A DNA stretch of 64,000 nt from Trogon surrucura (taxonomy: Eukaryota; Chordata; Aves; Trogoniformes; Trogonidae): positions 54,222,264 to 54,286,263 of the forward strand of contig CM036621.1 in NCBI GenBank assembly GCA_020746105.1. The letters run 5' to 3'. Under the pieces are notes generated by a model. That model was not told the DNA's origin, made no database searches, and saw nothing but the letters and a program-made list of their open reading frames with translations. The position numbers and the translations under genes are program-made. The number at the start of each line of letters is the position of its first letter. The stretch's first letter is position 1. Shown here piece by piece: positions 26,082 to 39,430 of this stretch.

Positions 26082-28010
26082 TGTAAGTTGCAGGTGAAGT
26101 TCTTCCAAAATCCTACCTGGTCACAAAGGTACTATGGAAGTCTCACAACATATCTCAGTACAGGAAGGAATTACTTTTCTTAGAAATCCTACTCTCTCCT
26201 TGGCTCTGGACATTCTCCGAATCAAAATGCCAATCTCCATTCTCAAGAAAACCTCTCAAACTCTGTGGCCAGGGAGCCATCCTGATGGCCCAAGAAAAAC
26301 ACACATTGGTTTTGCCAGGCCTCTATTTGACAGGCAAACCCCAGACCAGAGATTCTCCTACATTTCTCTGTTGGCATATTTTAAATCTAACTCTAAGAAA
26401 GAACTTGTCAGAGGAAAAACAGGCCATCGTTCTTTAAGGTGTTTCTAAGGGATCATGAGCACTTCTTAACCTAGACAGCATCAAACAAGTAAACAAGGGT
26501 TAAAACGTTGTCTGAATCTCTTCAAGGAATTGAGTTTCCCACTTCTAAAGGGAAGAAAACACACTGCCCTACATAAAGCCCTTGATCTTGATTCCAATTC
26601 TCAATGGAAATTAAGGGAACTGTGTAGCATTTTAATTCCATGCAGTTGTTTATAAAAAACTTCTTTTAGGGTCTGAAATTACAGGCACAGTGATACCCTG
26701 AATTTATGAGTGGGTATTATTAATAAACCGGAGCTGACTCCCGTGAGCCAGGACACTACTATCACTGGCTTATCTTAAACCTAGCAGGCAATTTAAACTA
26801 GAGACAGATCACCTAGGGGTATACAGTTACTTGCAACAAATACTTATGAATCATAACGGTATTTTCAACCTCTCCCAGGATTTTTAAAAGTCATTAGAAT
26901 ATAACCTTTCATAAAATGATCTGTTTTCATGTTAATTATTAACTACATCTTGAAATAACAGCGGTGGTTACTAAATAATTTGACAGCACTAAGAACTGTG
27001 GTGGAAGAAAACAGGATTTATCACATGGTTGAAAGAAAGTGGGGTGAAAAAACATCTTAAGCAAAGATCTATCAGCATATTCATTGGGAGTAAAATAGAA
27101 CAGGAATAATAAAGCCATGCAGATGAATTAAGCTCAGAAAATTACAAGCAGCACAGTTTTACCTACCAATCAGGTTATGATGGAGATAATCTGATACAGT
27201 TAGAACTCTCACAACCATGATTTACATATTTTATAAATACTTTACAGAAAACAAGCAAAGGAAATCACACAGGTGACTTCATTTTCACACTATAAAGTTA
27301 CATTTATCAACAAAAATTGCTTTTTTGAGATTAAGGGTGGACTTAATTGCACTACAGTTTTTGATGAATACCTTTATTGCACGAACAAAAGTCAGAGAAC
27401 ACATTGCTGTTGCTTAGGTGAGCACAACAGGTGACAGAAACAAACGAGTAATTCTCTGACAGACAGAAGACAGCGTGAGTTATCAACTCCCTATTTCTTG
27501 CATGTGTTCCTGAACAAACATGCCTGTTTCACTTCAATGTCTTTCTTTGCTTTTGAGAAAAAAATAGGAGAAAAGGGTGCCAGAAGTGTTGGTAATAAAA
27601 AGGTCTTCCAGCACAAATTCATAATTTTTGTTTATTCCTGTTTTAAAATAAACATTCTCACTTATATCAATGATTTCCTAGAAACAAAATATTCCAGAGG
27701 CACATGGAAGGAAATAGCTAATTTATCTCTTTACGTGCCTTTACTTAGCTCCACCACTTCCTAACCTGCACAGAAGATTCACAAGCTTTTTCAGACATGC
27801 AGAGAAACTGCAACAAACTGGGACAAAGTATCTCCCTTGCTTCCAGTTCCTCAGAACTTAGAAAGCAGAAGTATTGCACCAAACAGCAAAATAAATCAAG
27901 TGCCAAACTACTTTCAGCACATGTCAACTCAATACCTAACTCCTACACTTCTGTTTGCAGTTAGGTCTTGACCAAAGCAAATTGCATCAGAACACACGAG
28001 CAAGTTACAA

Positions 28011-28064
28011 ACAAGGATGTGGCTCATGTCTGCAGACACAAGGATGTGGCTCATGTCTGCAGAT
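28011..28064. repeat. 27-bp tandem duplication
   Basis: Two adjacent copies of acaaggatgtggctcatgtc plus tgcagac occur at 28011-28037 and 28038-28064. They differ at one base. The duplication supplies the start codons of a 144-codon ORF that I do not credit. Confidence 0.95.
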
Positions 28065-29130
28065 ATGCAGCTTTCATTTCAGTATTCTATTCAATTCCGA
28101 AGATTTTTTAGAAACATTTTGAGTAGATATAAAAGGCAATGTTCTCTTTTTAGGCGAAGAAACTTAGGATTTACGTACTCTTTTAATACTCAGATGTTTG
28201 ATCATGTTCAGCAAGACTGGAAAACTGAAAGCTCTGCTTTACAAACCTTGAGTTTCAGCTGCACCACTGTCTCCAGGACTGCCCTTTTATTATGGTTCAC
28301 TATATGGAAGTACACAACCAGCATCGTACACCAGAACTGGCTTGGATTGAACTATTTGCTCTGTGTTACCTACTGGGGTCAATTTGTCTCAGACAATGGT
28401 ACAAAAGAGAAGGTGAAGCAAACTGTAGTGAAAAGCTGTTTCATGAGCTGACCCAGAGGCAATTCAGTGAAGGTGCTCTTGGAAATACGTGGCTAACAGA
28501 TCTGTTTTACACGTAAAGCAGAAGTAGCCTATTAAAAATAAAAGTAAAAAAATGTTTGTGCAAATGACAGGACCAACCGAACCCTCTCCCCTGGCTTGTA
28601 GCATGCGTCTCTCCTGCAGTTCATCACTCGCAAACTGCAAACCATCTTCTTCAGATTTCCCCATTTTTACAATTTTGTCTTTTTTTATGGCTACTTGGGA
28701 GGGCCAAGGTCAGTTAAGACTGTGTGTGTGACAAAGTGAGGAACATGACAGATACACAAATCATTGACAAGGTTTGGTAAATCAGACTATTTTATGATGC
28801 TTCTGAGCTAAGGTATGTGAAGGGAGATTAACCTAAACTACTAGTATTTCTTTAATTTATGATTTCCTTGTTTTTAAGGAATGTGTTGATAAAAAATTTC
28901 AGTGACCTTAACAGTAAGTTAACAAAGTTTGCACGTATGTTAATTATTTAAGCTTTAAAACTCCAGCACAACAAGCTTAGATACAAAGCACAGTGCAGCT
29001 TTATTTACCAGTTAAGTAGTTCAAATATTATTGCTTATGAATAAACCCAACATGAATTATCCAGGTCTGGTTATAATTAAAAAAACTCCACAACTAGAAA
29101 TGCTACAAGACCAGCTGCATGTGGAGGACA

Positions 29131-29170
29131 AGGGGGCTGGTTGTTTTTTGTAGGCTTTGGGGTTTTTTTT
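29131..29170. repeat. G/T-rich low-complexity tract
   Basis: It reads agggggctggttg, then ttttttgtaggctttgggg, then a T run. G runs of 5, 2, 2 and 4 fall short of a classical quadruplex motif. Confidence 0.7.
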
Positions 29171-30349
29171 ACTAACTTTAAGAAAATAAGATTACCTATG
29201 CTAAGTTTGCTCATATTTATTATTTAGAAAAGCAAATTTATAAAATATTTTGTACAGTGAAGTTTCTTATGCCATCACATAAAAAAGCAAAGCTTTTCCC
29301 TGAAGACTTTGTAATTGCATTATAAAAATCCAAAGCAATACAAGCTGCTAGACTTTGCTTGCATCTTTCTTACAGGTAGCACTGCTAATCCATATATTTA
29401 ATGTCTCCACATCACTGTAACGTGTTCTAGGTACTCAAAAGTAGAGACATTATCTTTTCTTTCAGAAAGAAAAGGTAGAAAGAAATGGCTTCAATGAGTT
29501 ACTTTGTGAAGGAAGGAATAAGGTAGACTTCCTGAAGAAAGGATTCTCATTCAGAGATGAACTTTACCAAATTCAAAAGCAACCGAAGGAAGCATTCACT
29601 TTCTTCTGAGAACAAGCTTAATAGTCTAGGATCCCTGAAACATGGTACATCCTGCAGGCACAAGCAATACATCCTAGATAAAAGTAGCTCCCAGCAGAAA
29701 AGAAGATCATGGAGGGATTGGCTTTTTTTCCAGTATCTGTGCACAGTCTCATGCAGGGCTTTAAATTTCAACAAAAAAGCACACTGACTTGGACTTAATA
29801 TGAAACAAAACAGTGGAATAACAGGGTGATACTGATCTGTGTTGCTATATCCTCGCAATTCTGCATTTTAAGCTACTGGGAGCTTTTCCAATACGCACCC
29901 ACTCCTGTGCAATGCTAATGGAGCAATCAAACCTGCAGATCACAAACACAGGGGCCTGGGGAGCTGAACTCCCACTCAAAAACCTCCCTTGAACTGCCTA
30001 CAGCAGTGCTGTGTACAAAGGAGTCAAGGTTCTAAGAGGACCAGAGACGAGGCCTTCTGTCTGCTGTATCCTCTCTCGGCAAATAACCACTTCCTGTTTA
30101 AATGGTTATAAATTTCAATAGCAACAAGTTTAGTTAGCAAACCTTCACTGGAACTTCAATGGGAACGCAACCAGAACAACTTCAGGGATATTTAAACCTC
30201 ATCTGGACCAAACATTTGTTTGTTTCCTTTGAGCAAGAACCCCCACGGGTGTATGCAATTTCAGCACAGCTACAAACACCATCAAGTCTGGAAAACAGAA
30301 ATGCAAGGATCTAGGGAGCTGAATGCAAACTGGAATAAAGTTTGAACAG

Positions 30350-30387
30350 GTTTTTTACTGGTGTGGGTTGTTTGGGGTTTTTTTTTC
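30350..30387. repeat. G/T-rich low-complexity tract
   Basis: It reads actggtgtgggttgtttggg followed by nine T and four C. It is similar in style to the tracts at 29.15 and 50.33 kb. Confidence 0.7.
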
Positions 30388-32749
30388 CCCTCATGCCTGA
30401 ACTGCCTTACATCTCTGTAACAATCAAACGGGAACTGTTTACCATATGAAAGCAAATATTATTTCTGTTGTTATAGGTATTTGGACATTCGATAGCCTCA
30501 GGTAACCCAAAGGGGCCCCAACAATAACAGTTCAACTTAAAAGTCAAAGGGCAGACACCTTTGAAGTGAGAGATGACACAGAAACAGTAGAAGACCTTGA
30601 AGTTTGGTCTGATGGAAAGGACCTGAACACTTCAGAGTACATTTCATTCATCCTCACAACCCTCTTGAAGGCAGAGAAGGCACATTTGATCACTCATGGT
30701 GCTAAATGCCAGAAAACCGAACAGCAAAATGCTCTTCCCACAAATCCCTTCTCTAAGGAAAAGGCAAAGTCTATCAGCAGTTTGGTTCAGAGGGGTTTAG
30801 GGCTCTGGCAAATGGCACTGGGAAATGATTCTTGTCAGGTTCTCAATTAGCTTGCAGAGAGAGCGTAAGTTGTTAACATCTTGTGAACTAATTAACTTTT
30901 ATTTTTTAAAATAATTCTCTGGTAAACATGCGTGACATGGAACCTCTGTCAAATAAATCATTAGCTGTCTCTAGAAAGAAGATCCTTTGATTCTTTAGTG
31001 TCCAGGCTGAACAGGCACAAAAGTTTTAAGATATCACGAACCTGTTCAAACTAGCAGAAAGGGCAATGCTGGATTTCCAGTTCTGTGTTTGGCTTGATTT
31101 TTAGAGCTTTTCCAACACAATTCAGGACATGGGTGAGGTACTGGCCTGAAAACAAATGCTGGGTCCTAACAGCAAGGGATTTCAAGTTCGATTAAGAATA
31201 GGGCTGGAAGCCCACAACAGGGTCTCCTGGGTCTTTACTTAATTCTGCAGTGGTGTTGATACTTGTTGGCACAGGAAAAAGTAAATGGCAATTACCTTTC
31301 TGCTGAGAAAGCAGAATACAAGCTCTTACTGCATAGGTAAGACAGCTATCTCGAAAAAGGACCTCACCCTGCCAGTTCGGAGAAATCATGTTTTTTTGTG
31401 CAACTGCTGCTTCTCACCAGTAAGGAGAGGTGCACAAACACGTATAAAAGTCTTCTATAGGGGTGTAAAAGCTGTTACATGTTTTCAAGCTAGTCTAGGG
31501 ACAAAGACTTGTCATTCCCTTTCAAATCAAAAACGAACAGTACTGTACAGACAAGAAGTGTAACAGTGAGCACATATGTGTCACTGGTATTTTTTATTTT
31601 ATTGCTGCAGACAATGGCTTCAACCTGTGGTCAACAGACCTCTGAATTCCTTGACTACTTTTAGAACTTCATAAAAAGTAATCTGAAGATCTAGCTTATG
31701 GTCTTCATTGGAAAATTTCTGCGAGTCCACAAACCAAAAAAAAATTAAACCCACATTTCAGATTATAAATCGGTTGGCATTTCTGACACCGGCAGAGACA
31801 ATAACTTCTCCTTTCTTTGTTAGTGAAAGGACAGAAAATTCTTGGGGCTTTTTGTTTTTCATACAGATAAAACTGAAATGTACCACGGATTGCTGCTGTT
31901 TTTCCTCTTGGATTCACTTTAGAGTTATTTATAGCAGGGCTTTCTACCTTTATCTGCAAATGTCACAACTGAGCTAGTGCCTTTATACAGTTCCTTGGTT
32001 TAATAACTATGGTAGATATAGCACATGTTCTGCCTCTGCCCGTCTCTGAAAATAAACAAAACTAAATCAGGACTAAAAACTAGTTTATATCTCACTGTTC
32101 ATAGCAAATAGAAAGAGCTGGGCACAGATAACCTAATTTTCACCTGTTTCGGCTTACTGCATATACACTAACTCAATTTAGATTGATCGCCTAATGTTTG
32201 CAGACTTACTACAGTGGCACAAGGGTACTACATCCACTCAGCTTATTTTTAAAAAGAGACAAACCAAGATGAAATGTTGTTCGTGCTCTTTTTTAATTTT
32301 ATTTTAGTTCTTTGTTTATCTCTTCACTTCAAAGCACTTCCAATATGAGGCACAGTTTCAGTGTGACAACTTTGTAAAATTAAAATAGAAAAAATGTGCC
32401 AGCATCAATCTGCTTTACATTGGTAAGCACAACAGCCTTGAGACAGAAATGACGACTTAGGAGAGCAAGCTATAATGAACCCAGAAGTGCTATCTGCAGT
32501 AGGAAAACTGTATTAGACTGGAGGCTGAACATTCCTGACACAATTCGTCTTCCTCAAGAGGAGCCTCCTCTTCCCCAGTTGCAGTGCACAGTCAAGTCTG
32601 ACTCCAAAAGCAAGGGGAAATTATCAATACGAATCCCACAATTTCACATTGGCTAACATTTCTTATTTGACTCGAAGCTGCTTAAAGCCCAAATTTAAAA
32701 ATAATTTAAAAAAAATGCAGCACAGAATAAGGCTGAGTCTGCAAGAGAC

Positions 32750-33140
32750 TTCCCCTCCTTGTGGAGGGAAGGTGAAGGAGGGAAGGAAGCACAGGAGCCG
32801 CTCTGGCAGCAGCGGGAGCCTCCCAGGGTGACCCCGGTCAGCCCAGGGGCACCTGGGCCCCTGCCCCGCCAGGAACCAGGAGAGGCACCAGGGAGAAGTC
32901 CTGGAGAGCGGGAGCAGAGGCTGCGCAGCAACTGCAGAGACCCACGGCTCTGGGAAGGGCCCCGAGGGAGCAGCAGGGCCATCCTGCCTTCGCAACCCTC
33001 TGGCCCCTGCAGGAACCGGGCGGGAGCCAGGAGGCCTCCCCGGGGCAGGGGACGTGGTCCCAAGGCCCAGGAGGACCCAAGCCTGCGAACCAGCTCCCCA
33101 CTGCCCACAATTCAAACCGGCCCAAATCTCACGGCAGGAC
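32750..33140. other. Isolated GC-rich island (about 390 bp)
   Basis: An abrupt block of about two-thirds G+C stands in AT-rich intron. It has roughly 16 CpG by eye, fewer than expected for an active unmethylated island. Low stop density makes long ORFs in several frames (159, 137, 131 and 95 codons), rich in Gly, Pro, Arg and Ser; none resembles a known protein. It has no splice context matching PARD3B. It could be a fragment of an unrecognised repeat, a transferred GC-rich segment or a decayed CpG island. Confidence 0.7.
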
Positions 33141-34821
33141 AAGCCTGTTACTAAATATGGTCCTATTTAAGATGAAGGTTAGAGTGGGTTAAGAGCCTGA
33201 TCCCAACAGGATCCGTAAAAATCAGCAGTAAGTGCCAAGGTAGCTGAGCGCTTCTCAAATTTCTGTGTTGCTGGAAAATAAATGTTACCCTCTAGTGAGT
33301 TGTCTTCTCAGACTCCTCTGCACAGACATCCTTTCATTATCTGTGAACGGCAATATATTTATCTAGTTCCTGTTCTTTTCACAACAATGTAGCTGAGGCA
33401 CAATCTCTATTCTCTTAAAATACAGTTAGCAAAAGGCACCGCTTGAACATATATGCTATATCTGCCAATAAATGTGTAGCGTTGCATCATACTGCTTTCC
33501 AAAGACATGCTTTCCCATGAAAAAGAGCTTCCAGTGGGTTCAAAGCAGACATTTTTCTGACTTCTGCTTGGTTTTTTTTTTCTTCTTTAACAGCTGGAGA
33601 TTGCTATAAAAATTGCTTTCTAACTTTTATTCACACCATCTTACTTAATAAATATTTATCAAAAACCTGGATTTTTGCAACTACTTAAGAAACAAAATAA
33701 ACAGGTTATACACTGAACATATCAAAGAGTATTTTCTCATTTGTTTTTTGCCATTCAAACAGAGTTGCCAACCAGCCCTAAATGGGCATATTTCCTTGTT
33801 ACAGAATGAATTCCTAGCAGCAGTGGAACAGAAAGCTAGACCTGCAGTTATCTTACTAATTAAATACATAAAAAAGTAATATTCCTGTGGTAGTCATCAT
33901 CATAATCATATAAATATATTATTATATGTATTGAATTTCAAATACTCAATCATTTTTACAGAAATTAAATCACTGTAATTTGCATGTTAGACCTGTGCTT
34001 AATAGGTAACAGACATCAGACCCCACATAAAAGTAATTTTAACAGAACTAACATCAATAACTTGATGTTTTATGCACTTGTATACTATTATAAGTACGTA
34101 TAATTGTCAGCAGATTAATTTCCCCAAAGCGTTGTAATCTGTTGGCACAGTGCCACACTTTAAATAAAAAACATATTAATTTTATTTACAAGTGAATGCA
34201 TCTGGTTCTAATGAACTAACTTTACCTGGTAATATCAGTGTTTGTATGACTGATGACATTAACACAATAGCATCATCAACATGCCTCTCAAAACAGCCAT
34301 TTGAAAATGACAGCCTCACACAAACTAGACATTGAAAGGTAAAAAGGCAGAAAATCACAGCCGGGCATTAAGCGATCATTTGGTTCAGTGTTTGCAAACC
34401 TAAGGAAAGCTTTGTTATTACCAAAATGGTAACCCCTAATCTAAAAATATTTCTACTGTTGACAATTCCCTGCTATGCTCTGAGGTGCTTCAAAGAGAAA
34501 AACATATACCAGAGATTCCCTTCTGTGTATTAACTACATGAATTTGCCCATAAATCAGTATTCATCTCAAAGCATCCTGGCCAGCAGTGTTCAGACCAAC
34601 CTACAAACAGCCCTCCAGACAGCTCCCTTTGTTCTCTTCTGCATGACAGGACGGAGCAGGTTCCTGTGTTTAACAACAGGGAATCAAGGACAGACTGGAT
34701 GGCCCTTAAGACTGAAGTGGAACTGTCTTCTTTTACCTCAAGAGTTACTTCTGCTATTTACAAGCTTGCAAGTTAATTTCTAAATAACAACAACACCGTG
34801 TCAAAACTTTTCTAGCCCATT

Positions 34822-35950
34822 CTAACTCTGTCTACTCCTTTGAGACTGTCTGGGAGGAACCTGAGGAGGACTTGTCATGTAAGCTTGACGCAGTCTTTTG
34901 CATTTTTTCCACAAGGAGCAAAACTTTCTGGTTCTACATGTTCTCACTGCTCCAAAGCAGACCACTTCCGTCATCAATGCTTTCAAGACATCTTTTGTAG
35001 AATATTCTTCCATCAGAGTATGCATCATCATTGAATTCCTTCTGTCAGATGGAAATGTGAAAGCATCCAAGGCAGCACATACTACCTGTGAAGCAAATAC
35101 TGACACGTTTACCCATGTAGCATACTTTAGGCACACTGGTCTTGTAGCTAGTCCTTGTGTCACAGAATTTTCACCAATACTATTGATGAAGAAAAACTGC
35201 ATCGTTGCAAAAGCACACAGAAATATCTGATGCCTGGGCAGCTATAGCAGATACCTCACAGATCTGAGGAAACTGTTCCTATGGTTTTTTAAACCAAAAA
35301 CACAGTGAAGATGCTAATTATTTTGCTAAAGAGAGTATCACTACAGGAATTCTTGAGAAACAGATTTGTCACCAAGTAGCCTGCAGCATTTTGCAGGCTT
35401 TATTTAATTAAGATGAAACATTCATACTTTGGCTATATCTTTTGATATCAAGTTGAAGACAATATCTTTCCTCCTGCTGATAAAGAGAATTTTTCCTTCT
35501 TTGTGACTTAAGCTCCATTTAATCTGTGGGGGTTTGTTCCTTGGCCTCTCTGCCTTAACATGCTTGCAACTTCTATGAGAAGTGTTTTATAAAATTCCCT
35601 TTGGAATATGCCTCTTCTGCATCAGAACGACAATTCATTTGGGCTCCTCTGGAAAGTGTCAAAAGACAAGGCGATGAAGAGTAACTGGCCCTTGCTCAGT
35701 AGTGTTGCTCATAGAACTTTACCCTGAAACAATGTATTTCTGTTTGAGTTCTATTCTGCTGCTTGAGCCTACACTGTATTTCTTAGACTGACATGAGGCC
35801 AGCTGAAAAGAAGGGGTTTTCTTTTGTTTCTCTAAAGTTGACTGACACACCATGAATTTGACTGTACTTGGTAATCCCAAAAAAAGTGGAAGAAAGGAAA
35901 AGGAGGAAGCCAATTTATCTCCACAGGTGGTAAATATATAGTCATCTCAG
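34822..35950 (-). pseudogene. Candidate decayed coding sequence of unknown origin
   Basis: On the minus strand, 34822-35202 is open for 126 codons with coding-like composition; it includes LDAFTFPSDRRN, HTLMEEYSTKDVLKALMTEV and RKFCSLWKKCKRLRQ, and ends SPPQVPPRQSQRSRQS before a stop. About 0.5 kb upstream, 35719-35913 gives another plausible segment with CQSTLEKQKKTPSFQLASCQ and KKYSVGSSSRIELKQK. Sequence between them reads in protein-like pieces only with frame changes and stops. This is the pattern expected of a decayed retrocopy. I do not recognise the parent gene, and no poly(A) tail or target duplication was seen. Confidence 0.35.
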
Positions 35951-36340
35951 ATGCACCTTTCTTTGGTCAGTGGAGCAAGCATGTTGTAAGAAACAGAGCA
36001 GCTCTTGTATTTAAGGTCTAAGTTCCTGACACTCTAGCCAGCTGCTAGACAGCTGTGGGAACGACAACACAAATAATAATTCTGCTGACTCTCATATACC
36101 ACAGTACACGCTCAGCCGAGCCATGCTACATGGTGCAGTGCAAGCACAGTGAGTGTGGTTCTGTGAGTAACCCTTGGGACTGAGTCAAAGAAGAAAGCTG
36201 TTTTACTTGAATTTTAGAGAGGAGCTTGAGAATCTACATGTCCTAAACGAGATCTACATTAAAGCAAGGCTGAAATCAAAATGAATTAAAGGCAAAATTT
36301 AATGCTACTAGTAGTCATCTGATCAGTTCTTTTTTAACTT

Positions 36341-36380
36341 AATATTTATTAAATTTATTTAATATTTGCTAAATTTATTT
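36341..36380. repeat. 20-bp AT-rich tandem duplication
   Basis: The unit aatatttattaaatttattt is followed by aatatttgctaaatttattt, and a partial third unit follows. Two or three mismatches separate the copies. Confidence 0.9.
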
Positions 36381-38855
36381 ATTAAATTATTTATTAGGCT
36401 TTGTTTAAAGTGATTTCAGAGAAGTTCTACTGCCTGGGTTATGACAAAAGGTTATATAAGTCTTACAGGCCAGAAGAAATCATTGCAATTACTGACGAAG
36501 TTGTTTCTTCAAAATCTTGACTCTCACTGAATCGCCCTTACCATTTTAATGTATATTCACAGTGGTCTCAGTTTATTATTCCATCTCTAACATGTCAAAC
36601 ACTTGCAACACCAAAAAGGACATAGAGGTACTATTCCTCCCTTAATTCCAACTGCCATTGTAAGAAATTGCTTCATGAAGTACATCAGGACCTGCTGGCA
36701 TTAAAAAAAAACAATAAATAAAAGAGCGCAAGTTTCAAAGAGCACCATGTTATTACAACTCAAAAGCCTGTAAATCCAGATTTGCTGGCACACCAGCTAC
36801 ACAGAAGTCTCCAGATAAGTCTACGATGGCAAAGGTAATTTAGTGTCTAAGGGGCGTCTCCTAAAATAAGAAAATAAAATTGCACCTCCTTTGAGTATGA
36901 ATAACTATCAATCCTGTAAAAGAAACAGAGCCACAGATCTCACTTTCAGAGACACAGAATTATTAACCAGAACAAGAAGAGAGTCTCATATATCAGTGCA
37001 TCACAACACAATGCATTAAAAAATCTAAAATGGGAGTTTTTTCCTAATGTCACAGTAACATTTGGGTCTAAGTGTCAGACATCTTTGCCGTGGTTCCCAG
37101 TTGTCCAATGCATTGCTGTGCTTACAGGAAGTGCTCTTTATTTAGTAGTAGGTGTTTCAGTAGGACACTTACTGAAAACCTATTTTATTTTAGCTAAATG
37201 TTTCTAGAGCTTGACGGTAAATGATATGCATGAGCCATGTTGAGTGTCGTCTTCCAACTTTTAATTTGACTGTCAGACATACAAGTAACTTGCTAATGTT
37301 TCCTTCCAATTTCAGTGCCATGAGCCTGTTGCGTAAGCTGCCTGCTAAAAGCTGTTCCAGATGGAATGACAGTATTTTGTAGGACCCTAAAGATGTAGCT
37401 ATAGAGATGAGTATGTGTCAACAGCATTGAAAGCATGACCTTTTTCCCTTTTTTTTGTCAGCAGTTCTGATTTCCACTCTATAACTTTTCCACATTATTT
37501 ATAAGATAAGCCACACGGGAAAAAGAAAAAGTTTAAGTCTCTTAGCCATCTTCCATCACCTGCAATCACATCAACCTGACTACACAACGCAGAGGACAAA
37601 GGAGAAATGTTTATAAACAATCGGGTATCTTCAAAACCCTAGCCAAGGCCCAAAATTTATTTTAAAGAGGAAACAAAGCTCAGGACCCTATTAACCGAAG
37701 TTCCAGAACGATGGAGAACTTTGATGGTTTTCATAATGGATACCTTCTCTCACGAGTAGTCAATAAAAAAGCCTGCACTCCTCTCTTTGAACACAGGCTT
37801 TAGAAAGCAACACATTAACAATGAGTAACTATTTTTTATGACTGCATCATATTCACCAAAAGTTTATATACTATATTAACATCACCGAACATTCATTATT
37901 AGCTGTTATTAAAATAAATCAAAAAAAGTCTACTCATCCTTCTCAAAAATATGTAAATTACACCCACTGCTCATCTTAAACAATACAGGTAAAACAATAC
38001 CCTTTTTCTGAAATGTAAGCTGCGTCAGGAACACAAAGAGGACTTTCCCCTCCACGCGCACACGTACCTCTTTGCACCCTCAAAAGAGGAAATTACCACA
38101 GGGCACTTCTGTCCTTTTTCAGATGATCAATTCAGTGTTCTGAAGTATTACAAATATTTCATTTACATTTCTTTGTTTTTGCTCTACAATATAAAGTGAT
38201 TTCTTTTTGATGCGGAATGCCACAGCACATGGTACAAGGAACAGGAAAAAAGCAGCACAGGGTTGAAAAGCAACAAAGAATTGAGAAGGAATGGCTTTTG
38301 TTAATTTGACAGCCCTCAGCTAGCTGCATAGTTGGATTTGTAAGAGATTCTTTAAGAGCAGCAGTTTTTCATGGTGTAAGAGTGCCACACAGCTCTGGTT
38401 CCTGCAGTGCCTCACACCAACAACTTCAAAACTAACTCAGTGCAGATGTCCCTATGATCATCTAATCAGACATCAAAAGCAATACACTGACAAGCTCCTG
38501 CGCTGATTAGGAGTGTTCTATATATGTTCCACAGCATAAACAGACACGCAGTAGCTGCTTTAAAAATGGATTCACCACACCAGAATTCCCTTTTAAAAAA
38601 CTGTTTGGAACTCCCCAGATGAATGACAGAATATTCCTTTAAATCTCCCCAGATCTTCAGTTCAGCTCCACACAGCAGTATTTCAAGAACACAAGTTAAA
38701 TTATTAATAGGAGAACTTAGCAGAAAAAAATAAATGCCTTCCAGAATTTAAAAACATTCCTACACTGAAGGGCAGTCTGAGACCACACCATTTCAGGGAA
38801 GCAGTCCTGCTTCTACCCTACAACACATGTTGTAATTCACAAGATGTGCTTCCAC

Positions 38856-39285
38856 GGAATCATAGAATTATTTGGGTTGGAAGGGACCTTAAAGATCATC
38901 TGGTTCCAACCCCCCTTCCCTGGGCAGAGACACCTCCCACTAGACCAGGTTGCTCAAAGCACCATCCAACCTGGCCTTGAACACTTTCAGGTAGGGGGCT
39001 TCCACAACTTCTCTGGGCAACCTGTTCCAGTGTCTCATCATCCTCAGAGAAGAGAATTTCTTCCCAATTTCCAATCTAAATCTACTCTCAGTCTGAAACC
39101 ACTGCCCCTTGTCCTATGACTACCATCCCTGATAAAGAGGCCCTCTCCAGTTTTCCTGTATGCCCCAACTCTCTCAGCCTGTCCTCATAGTGCAGGTGCT
39201 CCAGCTCTCTGATCATCTTCGCAGCCCTCCTCAGACCCACTGGAGCAGGTCCATGTCTTTCTTATGTTGGGGCCCCCAGAACTGA
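38856..39285 (-). mobile_element. CR1 LINE 3' fragment (left arm of an inverted pair)
   Basis: It begins at the CR1 tail (ggaatcatagaattatttgg, gttggaagggaccttaaaga) and runs through cctgttccagtgtctcatca and ccccttgtcctatgactacc to about 39285. Compared with CR1 as I remember it, about 85 bp are missing near 39166, where tgtatgcccc jumps to aactctctcagcctgtcc. The element is on the minus strand. A plus-strand CR1 follows after 145 bp. Confidence 0.95.
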
Positions 39286-39430
39286 GGTTCCCATCTCTAT
39301 TTGCTATCTAATTATTATACATCAACGAGCACTGGATTTAAAGCATTACAAGTGCACCATCCTTCCAGCACTGCTGATTCCTGAAGAATTACTGCATTTC
39401 TCCCAGTATCTGGTTTCATTCTCATAGTTC

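Larger units (their letters stand above)
24189..38855. other. Intronic DNA with scattered short structures
   Basis: It contains a TA/CA hairpin (26031-26081), a 27-bp duplication (28011-28064), G/T tracts (29131-29170, 30350-30387), a GC-rich island (32750-33140), a coding-like remnant (34822-35950) and a 20-bp duplication (36341-36380). A GC-richer patch at about 24400-24540 is unexplained. Otherwise nothing was recognised. Confidence 0.6.

Noticed and set aside
26134..26448. 104-codon plus-strand ORF
   Set aside because: No motif, no neighbouring exon and no promoter; treated as chance.
28017..28451. 144-codon plus-strand ORF
   Set aside because: Its start is created by the 27-bp duplication, the product is not recognisable, and it is antisense to the host gene in AT-rich intron.
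30566..30850. 94-codon plus-strand ORF with acidic start
   Set aside because: No recognisable family, no splice signals that would place it in a transcript, and a length expected by chance in 64 kb.
32663..33154. Overlapping ORFs of 95-159 codons on both strands
   Set aside because: They are a by-product of high G+C and few stop codons; none has recognisable domains or splice context.
38844..39119. 91-codon ORF
   Set aside because: It is antisense translation of a CR1 3' end.
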